Shown piece after piece: positions 1 through 5,845 of a stretch of 6,131 bases of DNA (position 1 is the stretch's first letter; every line of letters starts with the position of its first letter). The DNA is from an uncultured Oxalobacteraceae bacterium (GTDB lineage: Bacteria > Pseudomonadota > Gammaproteobacteria > Burkholderiales > Burkholderiaceae). The stretch lies in assembly GCA_946479255.1 (NCBI GenBank), contig CAMLFK010000290.1, positions 1 to 6,131 on the forward strand, given 5' to 3'. The notes beneath the pieces were generated by a model. The model was not told the origin of the DNA. It saw nothing but the letters and a program-made list of their open reading frames with translations, and did no database searches. The translations under genes and the position numbers were made by a program.

Positions 1-731
1 GTGTGCACGCCCATCGGGTCGAGGTTCTCGATCGAGCAGACGATGATGCAGTTGTCCTTGCGGTCGCGCACCACCTCCATCTCGAACTCCTTCCAGCCGA
101 GCAGCGACTCCTCGATCAGCAGCTCGCTGGTGGGTGAAAGCTCCAGGCCGCGCGCGCAGATGGTGGTGAACTGCTGCGCATCGTAGGCGATGCCGCCGCC
201 GCTGCCGCCCATCGTGAAGGAGGGACGGATGATGACCGGAAAGCCGAGCTCCTGCTGGGCCGCCCATGCCTCGGCCATGCTGTGGGCCACGCCCGAGCGC
301 GCCGAGCCCAGGCCGATCTTGGTCATCGCATCCTTGAACTTGGAGCGGTCTTCGGCCTTGTCGATGGCTTCCGGGGTGGCGCCGATCAGCTCGACGCCGT
401 GGCGCGCCAGCACACCGTGGCGGTGCAGGTCGAGCGCGCAGTTGAGCGCGGTCTGGCCGCCCATGGTCGGCAGGATCGCGTCCGGCCGTTCAGTCTCGAT
501 GATGCGCGCCACCACTTCCCATTGGATCGGTTCGATGTAGGTGACGTCGGCCATGTCCGGATCGGTCATGATGGTGGCCGGATTGCTGTTGACCAGGATA
601 ACCTTGTAGCCCTCCTCGCGCAGGGCCTTGCAGGCCTGGGCGCCGGAATAGTCGAACTCGCAGGCTTGGCCGATGACGATCGGCCCGGCGCCGATGATCA
701 GGATGGATTGAATGTCGGTACGTTTAGGCAT
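1..731 (-). CDS. carB: Carbamoyl-phosphate synthase large subunit, N-terminal part (cut by left edge)
   Basis: Large subunit of carbamoyl-phosphate synthetase. In the cytoplasm it makes carbamoyl phosphate from bicarbonate, 2 ATP and ammonia channelled from CarA, for pyrimidine and arginine synthesis. The start ATG is at 731-729, reading [12 protein letters not shown], nearly identical to E. coli CarB. Only 243 of about 1073 codons are present. Visible are the N-terminal nucleotide-fold motif GAGPIVIGQ (14-22), the conserved [11 protein letters not shown] (48-58), [10 protein letters not shown] (91-100), and the ATP-grasp segment [14 protein letters not shown] (167-180). The residues matching E. 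coli Arg129, Arg169, Glu215 and His243 are at the same numbers, so this half is intact and colinear. This portion is the carboxyphosphate-forming half; the carbamate kinase and allosteric (ornithine/UMP/IMP) domains lie outside the window. The gene overlaps carA by 8 bases and has its Shine-Dalgarno inside carA, so the two are probably translationally coupled. Confidence 0.97.
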   Translation of the reverse strand, partial: MPKRTDIQSILIIGAGPIVIGQACEFDYSGAQACKALREEGYKVILVNSNPATIMTDPDMADVTYIEPIQWEVVARIIETERPDAILPTMGGQTALNCALDLHRHGVLARHGVELIGATPEAIDKAEDRSKFKDAMTKIGLGSARSGVAHSMAEAWAAQQELGFPVIIRPSFTMGGSGGGIAYDAQQFTTICARGLELSPTSELLIEESLLGWKEFEMEVVRDRKDNCIIVCSIENLDPMGVH

Positions 732-1878
732 TGCGGGCCTCCATCAGGCTGATGAAACGGTCGAACAGCGGCGCCAGGTCGTGCGGGCCGGGCGAGGCTT
801 CAGGATGTCCCTGGAAGCAGAAGGCCGGCTTGTCGAGGCGCGCGAAGCCCTGCAGCGAACCGTCGAACAGCGATACGTGGGTCACCCGGCAGTTGGCCGG
901 CAGCGAGTCGGGATCGACCGCGAAGCCATGGTTTTGCGAGGTGATCATCACCTGTCCGCTGTCGAGGTCCTGGACCGGATGGTTGGCCCCGTGGTGTCCG
1001 AATTTCATTTTGAGTGTCCGCGCGCCCGATGCGAGCGCCATGATTTGATGTCCGAGGCAGATGCCGAAGGTCGGAATGCCATGCTCGATGATGGCTTGGG
1101 TGGCGGCGATGGCGTAGTCGCACGGGCCGGGGTCGCCGGGGCCGTTGGACAGGAACACCCCGTCCGGCGCCAGCGCGAGCGCCTCGGCGGCACTGGCCTG
1201 GGCCGGCAGCACCGTGACCTTGCAGCCGCGTTCGGCGAGCATACGCAAGATGTTCGACTTCACGCCGTAGTCGTAGGCGACCACGTGAAAGCGCGGCGCG
1301 TCCTGGCTGCCATAGCCCGAGCCCAGTTTCCATTCGGTTTCGCGCCACTCGTAGGCCTCCTTGACCGAGACCACCCTGGCCAGGTCCAGGCCGTTCAAGC
1401 CTTCGAAGGAGCGCGCCAGCGCGAGTGCCTCGCCGGCATCCATGCCGACGGCGATGGCGCCGCTCTGCGCCCCTTTCTCGCGCAGCAGGCGGGTCAGGCG
1501 GCGCGTGTCGATGCCGGCGATCGCCACCACGCCCTGCTCGCGCAGGCAATCGGACAGCGACTGGCTGGAGCGGAAGTTCGACGCCAGCAGGGGCAGGTCT
1601 TTGATGACCAGGCCGGCCGCGTGGATGCGGCATGACTCGCCGTCCTCGTGGTTGATGCCGGTGTTGCCGATATGCGGATAAGTCAGGGTAACGATCTGGC
1701 GGGTGTAGCTGGGGTCGGTCAGGATTTCCTGGTACCCGGTCATCGAGGTGTTAAAAACGACTTCGCCGGATGTGTGACCGGCTGCGCCGATCGAGTATCC
1801 GTTGAAAATACTGCCGTCGGCCAGGGCGAGAACCGCAGGGGTTTCGGTGCCGGCGCGGCGTTCAAGGGGGTGTTTCAT
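724..1878 (-). CDS. carA: Carbamoyl-phosphate synthase small (glutaminase) subunit
   Basis: Glutamine amidotransferase subunit of carbamoyl-phosphate synthetase. It hydrolyses glutamine and passes ammonia through the tunnel to CarB. The protein has 384 residues, the usual length (E. coli 382). The N-terminal CarA-specific domain carries [21 protein letters not shown] (38-58). The C-terminal class I amidotransferase domain carries SNGPGDP (244-250), the nucleophile elbow GICLGHQ with Cys274, [12 protein letters not shown] (291-302), and [12 protein letters not shown] with the catalytic pair His358 and Glu360. The triad is therefore complete. I chose the ATG at 1878-1876 because AGGAG lies 7 bases upstream and because family homology begins soon after. 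The frame stays open to 1980, but that extension has no ribosome binding site and no similarity to CarA. The first 12 or so residues ([12 protein letters not shown]) are a short extension relative to E. coli. First gene of the carAB operon, transcribed divergently from the decarboxylase. Confidence 0.97.
   Translation of the reverse strand: MKHPLERRAGTETPAVLALADGSIFNGYSIGAAGHTSGEVVFNTSMTGYQEILTDPSYTRQIVTLTYPHIGNTGINHEDGESCRIHAAGLVIKDLPLLASNFRSSQSLSDCLREQGVVAIAGIDTRRLTRLLREKGAQSGAIAVGMDAGEALALARSFEGLNGLDLARVVSVKEAYEWRETEWKLGSGYGSQDAPRFHVVAYDYGVKSNILRMLAERGCKVTVLPAQASAAEALALAPDGVFLSNGPGDPGPCDYAIAATQAIIEHGIPTFGICLGHQIMALASGARTLKMKFGHHGANHPVQDLDSGQVMITSQNHGFAVDPDSLPANCRVTHVSLFDGSLQGFARLDKPAFCFQGHPEASPGPHDLAPLFDRFISLMEARNA
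738..742 (-). promoter_or_regulatory. Shine-Dalgarno of carB, inside the end of carA
   Basis: On the minus strand GGAGG lies 6 bases before the carB ATG (731-729), within the last codons of carA. The overlap ATGCCTAA contains the carB start and the carA stop. This near-perfect site supports both the carB start choice and translation by ribosomes finishing carA, giving matched amounts of the two subunits. Confidence 0.8.
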
Positions 1879-1885
1879 CGGGTAT

Positions 1886-1890
1886 CTCCT
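1886..1890 (-). promoter_or_regulatory. Shine-Dalgarno deciding the carA start
   Basis: AGGAG on the minus strand is separated by 7 bases (ATACCCG) from the ATG at 1878-1876. No comparable site precedes the in-frame ATGs further upstream at 1962 and 1980, so translation is placed at 1878. Confidence 0.75.
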
Positions 1891-1938
1891 GGATACGGAA
1901 TGGCGACGCTGATGCTCGCCCGTTGACTCGGGGCGCGC

Positions 1939-1969
1939 TTGCCATGGAGCAATTAGTGCCATGGGGCAA
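1939..1969 (-). repeat. Inverted repeat with two GCCATGG copies in the carA leader
   Basis: TTGCCATGG (1939-1947) can pair with CCATGGGGCAA (1959-1969) with a two-base bulge, leaving an 11-base loop. GCCATGG occurs twice as a direct repeat, 17 bases apart (1941 and 1958), and each CCATGG is itself a palindrome. The element is 60 to 90 bases before the carA start, in the likely untranslated leader. It could be an RNA hairpin or a protein-binding site; the sequence alone does not decide. Confidence 0.45.
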
Positions 1970-2293
1970 CGCGAGTGCAAACGATACCGTGAAACATCTA
2001 AATTTAGTAAGCGGTTTTTGAACGGAATGGAGAAAACAGCGAAAAAGTGTGTAATTTTTGCGAATCCTCACACATTGTCACGAGGGCAAAGCAACACTAA
2101 TGGTAGCAAAACGTTAAATACTGCCCGGAAGCGCACCGGAACGGGGCATGACAGGCGCTCGCCGGCCCCGGCAAATCGGCCGCCCTGCGCACCGGCCAAG
2201 TGTGCGCCAGCCGGGTCGGCTTGTAGATACTCTAACAAAAGTTTTTTTCCCGGATCGCGGGTATTTCTGCGAAAATCCGCTACTCATTTTTTC

Positions 2294-2346
2294 GGTGCCG
2301 TGAGCGGCGTCCCGCCCGCATGGGCGCGGGCTGCCCTCACGGCGCT
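2294..2346 (+). promoter_or_regulatory. Long GC-rich hairpin in the decarboxylase 5' leader
   Basis: GCCGTGAG (2297-2304) pairs perfectly with CTCACGGC (2336-2343). The stem can be extended outward by G-U and G-C pairs to 2294/2346. Inside, GGCG (2306-2309) faces CTGCC, and CGCCC (2313-2317) pairs with GGGCG (2322-2326) around a GCAT tetraloop. The hairpin ends only 7 bases before the Shine-Dalgarno GGAGAG. There is no T-tract, so it is not an ordinary terminator. A role in translation control or mRNA stability is inferred. Confidence 0.6.
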
Positions 2347-2353
2347 TCGCTTT

Positions 2354-2359
2354 GGAGAG
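2354..2359 (+). promoter_or_regulatory. Shine-Dalgarno of the decarboxylase gene
   Basis: GGAGAG lies 4 bases (6 from the GGAG core) before the ATG at 2364. This favours that ATG over the in-frame TTG at 2352, which would put the ribosome binding site inside the coding region. Confidence 0.8.
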
Positions 2360-2363
2360 TTCC

Positions 2364-4616
2364 ATGAAATTCCGTTTCCCCATCGTCATCATCGACGAGG
2401 ACTACCGTTCCGAGAACACCTCCGGCCTGGGTATCCGCGCCCTCGCCGCCGCCATGGAAAAAGAAGGCATGGAAGTGCTCGGCGTGACCAGCTACGGCGA
2501 CCTGTCGCAGTTCGCCCAGCAGCAGTCGCGCGCCTCGGCCTTTGTGCTGTCGATCGACGACGAGGAATTCGGCGAAGGCTCGGCCGAAGAAACCGACCAC
2601 GCGCTGACCGCCCTGCGCGCTTTTGTGGCCGAGATCCGCCACAAGAATTCGGACATCCCGATCTACATCTACGGCGAGACCCGCACCTCGCGCCACATCC
2701 CCAACGATATCCTGCGCGAGCTGCACGGCTTCATCCACATGTTCGAGGACACCCCGGAGTTCGTGGCGCGCCACATCATCCGCGAAGCCAAGTCCTACCT
2801 CGATTCGCTGGCGCCGCCGTTCTTCCGCGCGCTGGTCAACTACGCCAACGACGGCTCGTATTCGTGGCACTGCCCCGGCCACTCGGGCGGCGTGGCCTTC
2901 CTGAAGTCGCCGATCGGCCAGATGTTCCACCAGTTCTTCGGCGAGAACATGCTGCGCGCCGACGTCTGCAACGCCGTCGAGGAACTGGGCCAGCTGCTGG
3001 ACCATACCGGTCCGGTCGCCAAGTCGGAACGCAACGCCGCGCGCATCTTCAACGCCGACCATTGCTACTTCGTCACCAACGGCACTTCGACCTCCAACAA
3101 GATGGTCTGGCACTCGACCGTGGCGCCGGGCGACATCGTCGTGGTCGACCGTAACTGCCACAAGTCGATCCTCCATTCGATCATCATGTGCGGCGCCATC
3201 CCCGTCTTCCTGATGCCGACCCGGAACCACCTCGGCATCATCGGCCCGATCCCGCTCGAAGAGTTTACCCCCGAGTCGATCGCCCGCAAGATCGAAGCCA
3301 ACCCCTTCGCCCGCGAAGCGAAGAACAAGAAGCCGCGCATCCTGACCATCACCCAGTCGACCTACGACGGCGTGGTGTACAACGTCGAGGTGCTGCGCGA
3401 AATGCTGGACGGCAAGATCGACACCCTGCACTTCGACGAAGCCTGGCTGCCGCACGCCACCTTCCACGATTTCTACAAGAACATGCACGCGATCGGCCGC
3501 GACCGCCCGCGCGCCAAGGAGTCGATGATCTTCTCGACCCAGTCGACCCACAAGCTGCTGGCCGGCCTGTCGCAGGCCTCGCAGGTGCTGGTGCGCGAAT
3601 CGGAAACCGTCAAGCTGGACCAGGATGCCTTCAACGAGGCCTACCTGATGCACACCTCGACCTCGCCGCAGTACTCGATCATCGCCTCGTGCGACGTCGC
3701 CGCCGCGATGATGGAAGCGCCGGGCGGCACCGCCCTGGTGGAAGAATCGATTTTCGAGGCGCTCGACTTCCGCCGCGCCATGAAGAAGGTCGACGAGGAA
3801 TGGGGCCAGGACTGGTGGTTCAAGGTCTGGGGCCCGGACAGCTTCTCGGAAGAAGGCATCGGCACCCAGGAAGACTGGATGATCCGCGCCGAGGATGACT
3901 GGCACGGCTTCGGCAACCTGGCCGAAGGCTTCAACATGCTGGACCCGATCAAGGCCACCGTGGTCACCCCGGGCCTGTCGCTCAATGGCCAGTTCGGCGA
4001 GTCCGGCATTCCGGCCTCGATCGTGACCAAGTACCTGGCCGAGCATGGCGTGATCATCGAGAAGTGCGGCCTGTACTCCTTCTTCATCATGTTCACCATC
4101 GGGATCACCAAGGGCCGCTGGAACACGCTGGTGACGGCACTGCAGCAGTTCAAGGACGACTACGACAAGAACCAGCCGATGTGGCGCATCCTGCCGGAGT
4201 TCGCGGCCACCAACCCGCGCTACGAAGCGATGGGCCTGCGCGACCTGTGCCAGTCGATCCACGACTTCTACAAGCAGTACGACGTGGCGCGCCTGACCAC
4301 CGAGATGTACCTGTCCGACATGATCCCGGCGATGAAGCCGTCGGACGCATTCGCCAAGATGGCGCACCGCGAAATCGAGCGCGTGGCGATCGAGGACCTG
4401 GAAGGCCGCATCACGGCGATCCTGCTGACGCCTTACCCGCCGGGCATCCCGCTGCTGATCCCGGGCGAGCGCTTCAACAAGACCATCGTCGACTACCTGC
4501 GCTTCGCACGCGACTTCAACGAGCGCTTCCCCGGCTTCGAGACCGACGTGCACGGCCTGGTCAAGCGCGAGGTGAATGGCAAGCGGGGCTACTTCGTGGA
4601 CTGCGTCAAACAGTAA
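2364..4616 (+). CDS. PLP-dependent Orn/Lys/Arg decarboxylase, LdcA-like (probable lysine decarboxylase)
   Basis: Fold-type I PLP decarboxylase of the large bacterial basic amino acid family. It releases CO2 from lysine, arginine or ornithine to give cadaverine, agmatine or putrescine in the cytoplasm. The protein has 750 residues, full length for the family. An N-terminal response-regulator-like wing domain (about 1-130) precedes the PLP core, which carries SWHCPGHSGG (167-176), phosphate-binding NGTSTSNK (239-246), DRNCHKS with the ring-stacking His266, FDEAW with Asp358 for the pyridine nitrogen, and STHK with the Schiff-base Lys397. The C-terminal domain includes PYPPGIPLLIPGE (690-702). 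From memory it resembles P. aeruginosa LdcA (about 751 residues, a lysine decarboxylase) more than E. coli AdiA or CadA, including PGHSGGVA, HQFFGEN, RNCHKSILHSIIM and FDEAW..(A)..FH.FY. Substrate cannot be proved here. The gene is single, runs divergently from carAB and ends at a strong terminator. An open frame on the opposite strand is a codon-bias artefact. Confidence 0.93.
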   Translation: MKFRFPIVIIDEDYRSENTSGLGIRALAAAMEKEGMEVLGVTSYGDLSQFAQQQSRASAFVLSIDDEEFGEGSAEETDHALTALRAFVAEIRHKNSDIPIYIYGETRTSRHIPNDILRELHGFIHMFEDTPEFVARHIIREAKSYLDSLAPPFFRALVNYANDGSYSWHCPGHSGGVAFLKSPIGQMFHQFFGENMLRADVCNAVEELGQLLDHTGPVAKSERNAARIFNADHCYFVTNGTSTSNKMVWHSTVAPGDIVVVDRNCHKSILHSIIMCGAIPVFLMPTRNHLGIIGPIPLEEFTPESIARKIEANPFAREAKNKKPRILTITQSTYDGVVYNVEVLREMLDGKIDTLHFDEAWLPHATFHDFYKNMHAIGRDRPRAKESMIFSTQSTHKLLAGLSQASQVLVRESETVKLDQDAFNEAYLMHTSTSPQYSIIASCDVAAAMMEAPGGTALVEESIFEALDFRRAMKKVDEEWGQDWWFKVWGPDSFSEEGIGTQEDWMIRAEDDWHGFGNLAEGFNMLDPIKATVVTPGLSLNGQFGESGIPASIVTKYLAEHGVIIEKCGLYSFFIMFTIGITKGRWNTLVTALQQFKDDYDKNQPMWRILPEFAATNPRYEAMGLRDLCQSIHDFYKQYDVARLTTEMYLSDMIPAMKPSDAFAKMAHREIERVAIEDLEGRITAILLTPYPPGIPLLIPGERFNKTIVDYLRFARDFNERFPGFETDVHGLVKREVNGKRGYFVDCVKQ

Positions 4617-4633
4617 GAACCGGAGCACCCATT

Positions 4634-4663
4634 AAAAAAAGGAAGCGCGAGCTTCCTTTTTTT
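4634..4663. terminator. Bidirectional Rho-independent terminator
   Basis: Seven A (4634-4640), GGAAGC, the GNRA-type loop GCGA (4647-4650), GCTTCC, then seven T (4657-4663) form a perfect 13-bp stem including the A/T arms. It begins 17 bases after the decarboxylase stop. The symmetric A and T tracts mean it should also stop transcription from the convergent PEP-CTERM gene, whose stop codon is about 100 bases away. Confidence 0.93.
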
Positions 4664-4670
4664 ATGCCTT

Positions 4671-4742
4671 GGCTTCATCGGCCTCCAAGGCCGGCGGGTC
4701 CCCCCGATTCAATCGGCCCGCCTGCCCCGGAAACCTGAAGCC
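4671..4742. repeat. Nested inverted repeats in the convergent intergenic region
   Basis: An outer pair GGCTTCA (4671-4677) / TGAAGCC (4736-4742) encloses two hairpins. One is CGGCCT / AGGCCG (4679-4684 and 4688-4693, 3-base loop). The other is GGCGGG / CCCGCC (4693-4698 and 4717-4722) continued by CCGAT / ATCGG (4704-4708 and 4712-4716) after a one-sided bulge. The whole could fold as a three-way junction. There is no T-tract, so it is not a standard terminator. It might be the 3' end structure of the minus-strand mRNA or a relic repeat. Confidence 0.5.
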
Positions 4743-4759
4743 GCCTTACAAACTACAGC

Positions 4760-5509
4760 TTACGACTTACGACGACGCATGAAGCCCAGGCCCGCCACGC
4801 CCAGCAGCATCAGCGCCAGCGATGCCGGCTCCGGTACTTCGCGGATTTCGGAGCCGATCTTGGTCTTCACCACGGCGTCGAAATCGGAAAAGCTGCCTGC
4901 CGGCAGTACGAAGGCGCCTGGGCCACCCTTGACGTTATCGTTGTAGAAGTCCAGCAGGCCGCCTTCGCCGAGGATCGGCAAGCCATTGATGGCATCGACG
5001 CCGGCTGCCAGTGCCTGGTCGCGCGCGGTCGAAGTCAGGATGCTGCTGTCGTTGTCGGCGCCGTCGCCCGAAACGTCGATGATCTGGCGCAGGCCTTCGA
5101 AGCCGTTGGTGGCAAATTGCGGCGTGATGTAGCGAATCGCGCTGCCCACGGCGGTGTTGCCGGCGAAGGCGCGGCTCGATGCCTCGATGGCGTCGGCGAA
5201 AGCAATGGCGCTGGCTGCGCCGGTGATGTGGAACCAGTTGACCAGCTGGGACTGCTGGTTGTTGCTGGCCCATTCCACATACGTCACGGCGATGCCGCCG
5301 GTCAGGGTGGCGATGTTGGCGTGCAGCGTAGCATCGCGGAAGGCGTTGATATAGCCGGTCTTCTGCAATGCGTACTCGCTAGAATCCACACTGCCCGACA
5401 CGTCGACCAGCAGGGCCAGTTCGGTGGCGACAGGAATCGCGTAGGTGTTGGCGCCGGCCAGCATGGCGACGGCGCTGAAAGCCGCTACTGCACAGTTCTT
5501 CAATTTCAT
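4760..5509 (-). CDS. Secreted DUF1194 (VWA-like) protein with PEP-CTERM sorting tail
   Basis: A 249-residue exported protein of unknown function. Residues 1-24 form a signal peptide (KLK, hydrophobic core, likely cleavage after NTYA). The body matches the DUF1194 / von Willebrand A pattern: ALLVDVSGSVDSSEY (32-46) with the metal-site motif DxSxS (Asp36, Ser38, Ser40), GNTAVGSAI (117-125) with a candidate MIDAS Thr119, and IIDVSGDGADN (143-153) followed by RDQALAAGVDAINGLPIL (163-180), typical of DUF1194. The C-terminus is a canonical PEP-CTERM signal: VPEP (225-228), a hydrophobic segment (229-243) and RRRKS. By family knowledge, exosortase recognises this tail and the protein goes to the envelope, surface or exopolysaccharide matrix; no exosortase is in the window. 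The start at 5509 has AAAGG 7-8 bases upstream. The gene is separated from dcd by a terminator and AT-rich DNA, so it has its own promoter. VWA-type domains usually mediate metal-dependent adhesion or protein contacts; the actual ligand is unknown. Confidence 0.9.
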   Translation of the reverse strand: MKLKNCAVAAFSAVAMLAGANTYAIPVATELALLVDVSGSVDSSEYALQKTGYINAFRDATLHANIATLTGGIAVTYVEWASNNQQSQLVNWFHITGAASAIAFADAIEASSRAFAGNTAVGSAIRYITPQFATNGFEGLRQIIDVSGDGADNDSSILTSTARDQALAAGVDAINGLPILGEGGLLDFYNDNVKGGPGAFVLPAGSFSDFDAVVKTKIGSEIREVPEPASLALMLLGVAGLGFMRRRKS

Positions 5510-5590
5510 AGGATTACCTTTCAGGATTTCCGGTTATCAGGAGTGGCGCGATCCGCGTCGCGATGGACGCTGTCGCAACTCTGGTGCAAT

Positions 5591-5620
5591 GCAATATTGA
5601 CTGCGCAGTCAACTTAGCAA
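5591..5620 (-). promoter_or_regulatory. Candidate promoter of the PEP-CTERM gene with operator in the spacer
   Basis: On the minus strand TTGCTA (5620-5615) is followed after 18 bases by TATTGC (5596-5591). Each is a modest match to the sigma-70 hexamers, and the implied leader is about 75 bases. The 16-bp palindrome fills the spacer. An alternative further upstream is TTGTCG, 17 bases, TTTACT in the AT-rich island. Both are predictions. Confidence 0.35.
5597..5612. promoter_or_regulatory. Perfect 16-bp palindrome, probable operator
   Basis: TTGACTGCGCAGTCAA is identical on both strands with no spacer. It lies 88-103 bases upstream of the PEP-CTERM start codon. Size and symmetry are typical of a binding site for a homodimeric helix-turn-helix regulator (for example TetR-like). 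It also contains a TTGACT -35-like hexamer on each strand. No regulator gene is in the window. Confidence 0.55.
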
Positions 5621-5790
5621 TAACCGAGCCAGAAATGTAAAAATATTAAAATTGTCTTTTAAACCAATCGCTTACGTGTTGATATTGTGAAATTGTTGGG
5701 GGCGGACTTGAGATAAAGTAAACGAAGTGTAAATATTATCGACAAGTTAATTCTGAATTGCGAACTATCAATATGTTAATTGCGGAAATT
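5613..5790. other. AT-rich intergenic island upstream of the PEP-CTERM gene
   Basis: By hand count about 32% GC over these 178 bases, far below the surrounding genes. AAATATTA occurs twice (5641 and 5731). No credible gene is present: the open plus-strand frame starting near 5758 has no ribosome binding site and runs through the dcd terminator into dcd. The stretch probably contains promoter and UP-type elements for the minus-strand gene. It may also be a target for a nucleoid silencing protein of the H-NS/MvaT type. Confidence 0.5.
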
Positions 5791-5815
5791 AAAAAGGCGC
5801 ACCGAACGGCGCGCC
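5786..5815 (-). terminator. Rho-independent terminator of dcd
   Basis: On the minus strand GGCGCGCC (5815-5808), loop GTTC (5807-5804) and GGTGCGCC (5803-5796) form an 8-bp stem with one G-T wobble. It is followed by TTTTTAATTT. It lies 30 bases after the dcd stop and separates dcd from the PEP-CTERM gene downstream on the same strand. Confidence 0.88.
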
Positions 5816-5845
5816 AGGCAGGAATCAAACCGAAACGGCGGAAAA

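Larger units (their letters stand above)
1879..2363. other. Divergent intergenic region between carA and the decarboxylase gene
   Basis: These 485 bases separate two outward-facing genes and must hold both promoters. The middle (about 1975-2125) is clearly richer in A and T than the flanks. A weak carA promoter candidate on the minus strand is GTGACA (2081-2076) with a 16-base spacer to AAAAAT (2059-2054), which would give a leader of roughly 170 bases. I found no convincing sigma-70 promoter for the plus-strand gene. A T-run at 2242-2248 and a small CCCG/CGGG repeat at 2249-2261 lie upstream of the decarboxylase leader hairpin, but with the T-run on the wrong side for a plus-strand terminator. 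No clear ArgR box, attenuator peptide or known riboswitch was recognised. Promoter positions are tentative. Confidence 0.5.

Noticed and set aside
712..1635. Plus-strand open frame over carA, and similar frames over carB
   Set aside because: These are shadows of the minus-strand genes, which have full family motifs.
1879..1980. 34-codon N-terminal extension of carA
   Set aside because: It is in frame but lacks similarity to CarA and lacks a ribosome binding site; a good AGGAG precedes the ATG at 1878.
2047..2073. GTGTG...CACAC inverted repeat overlapping the weak carA promoter candidate
   Set aside because: The arms are only 5 bp with a 17-base gap, within what chance would give; recorded only as a possible operator.
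2242..2261. T-run followed by a CCCG/CGGG repeat, as a possible terminator or attenuator
   Set aside because: For the plus strand the T-run precedes the stem, and for the minus strand it would read as an A-run, so neither orientation gives an intrinsic terminator.
1961..3154. Open plus-strand frame starting in the carA leader and running into the decarboxylase gene
   Set aside because: Its ATG is the CCATGG repeat with no Shine-Dalgarno, its product is low-complexity Arg/Pro-rich, and most of it lies out of frame over a confident gene.
2337..4628. Very long open frame (763 codons) on the minus strand, fully antisense to the decarboxylase
   Set aside because: It arises from the strong GC bias at third codon positions of the real gene. 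Its translation is rich in His, Arg, Val, Asp and Gly with no recognisable domain, and no ribosome binding site precedes it.
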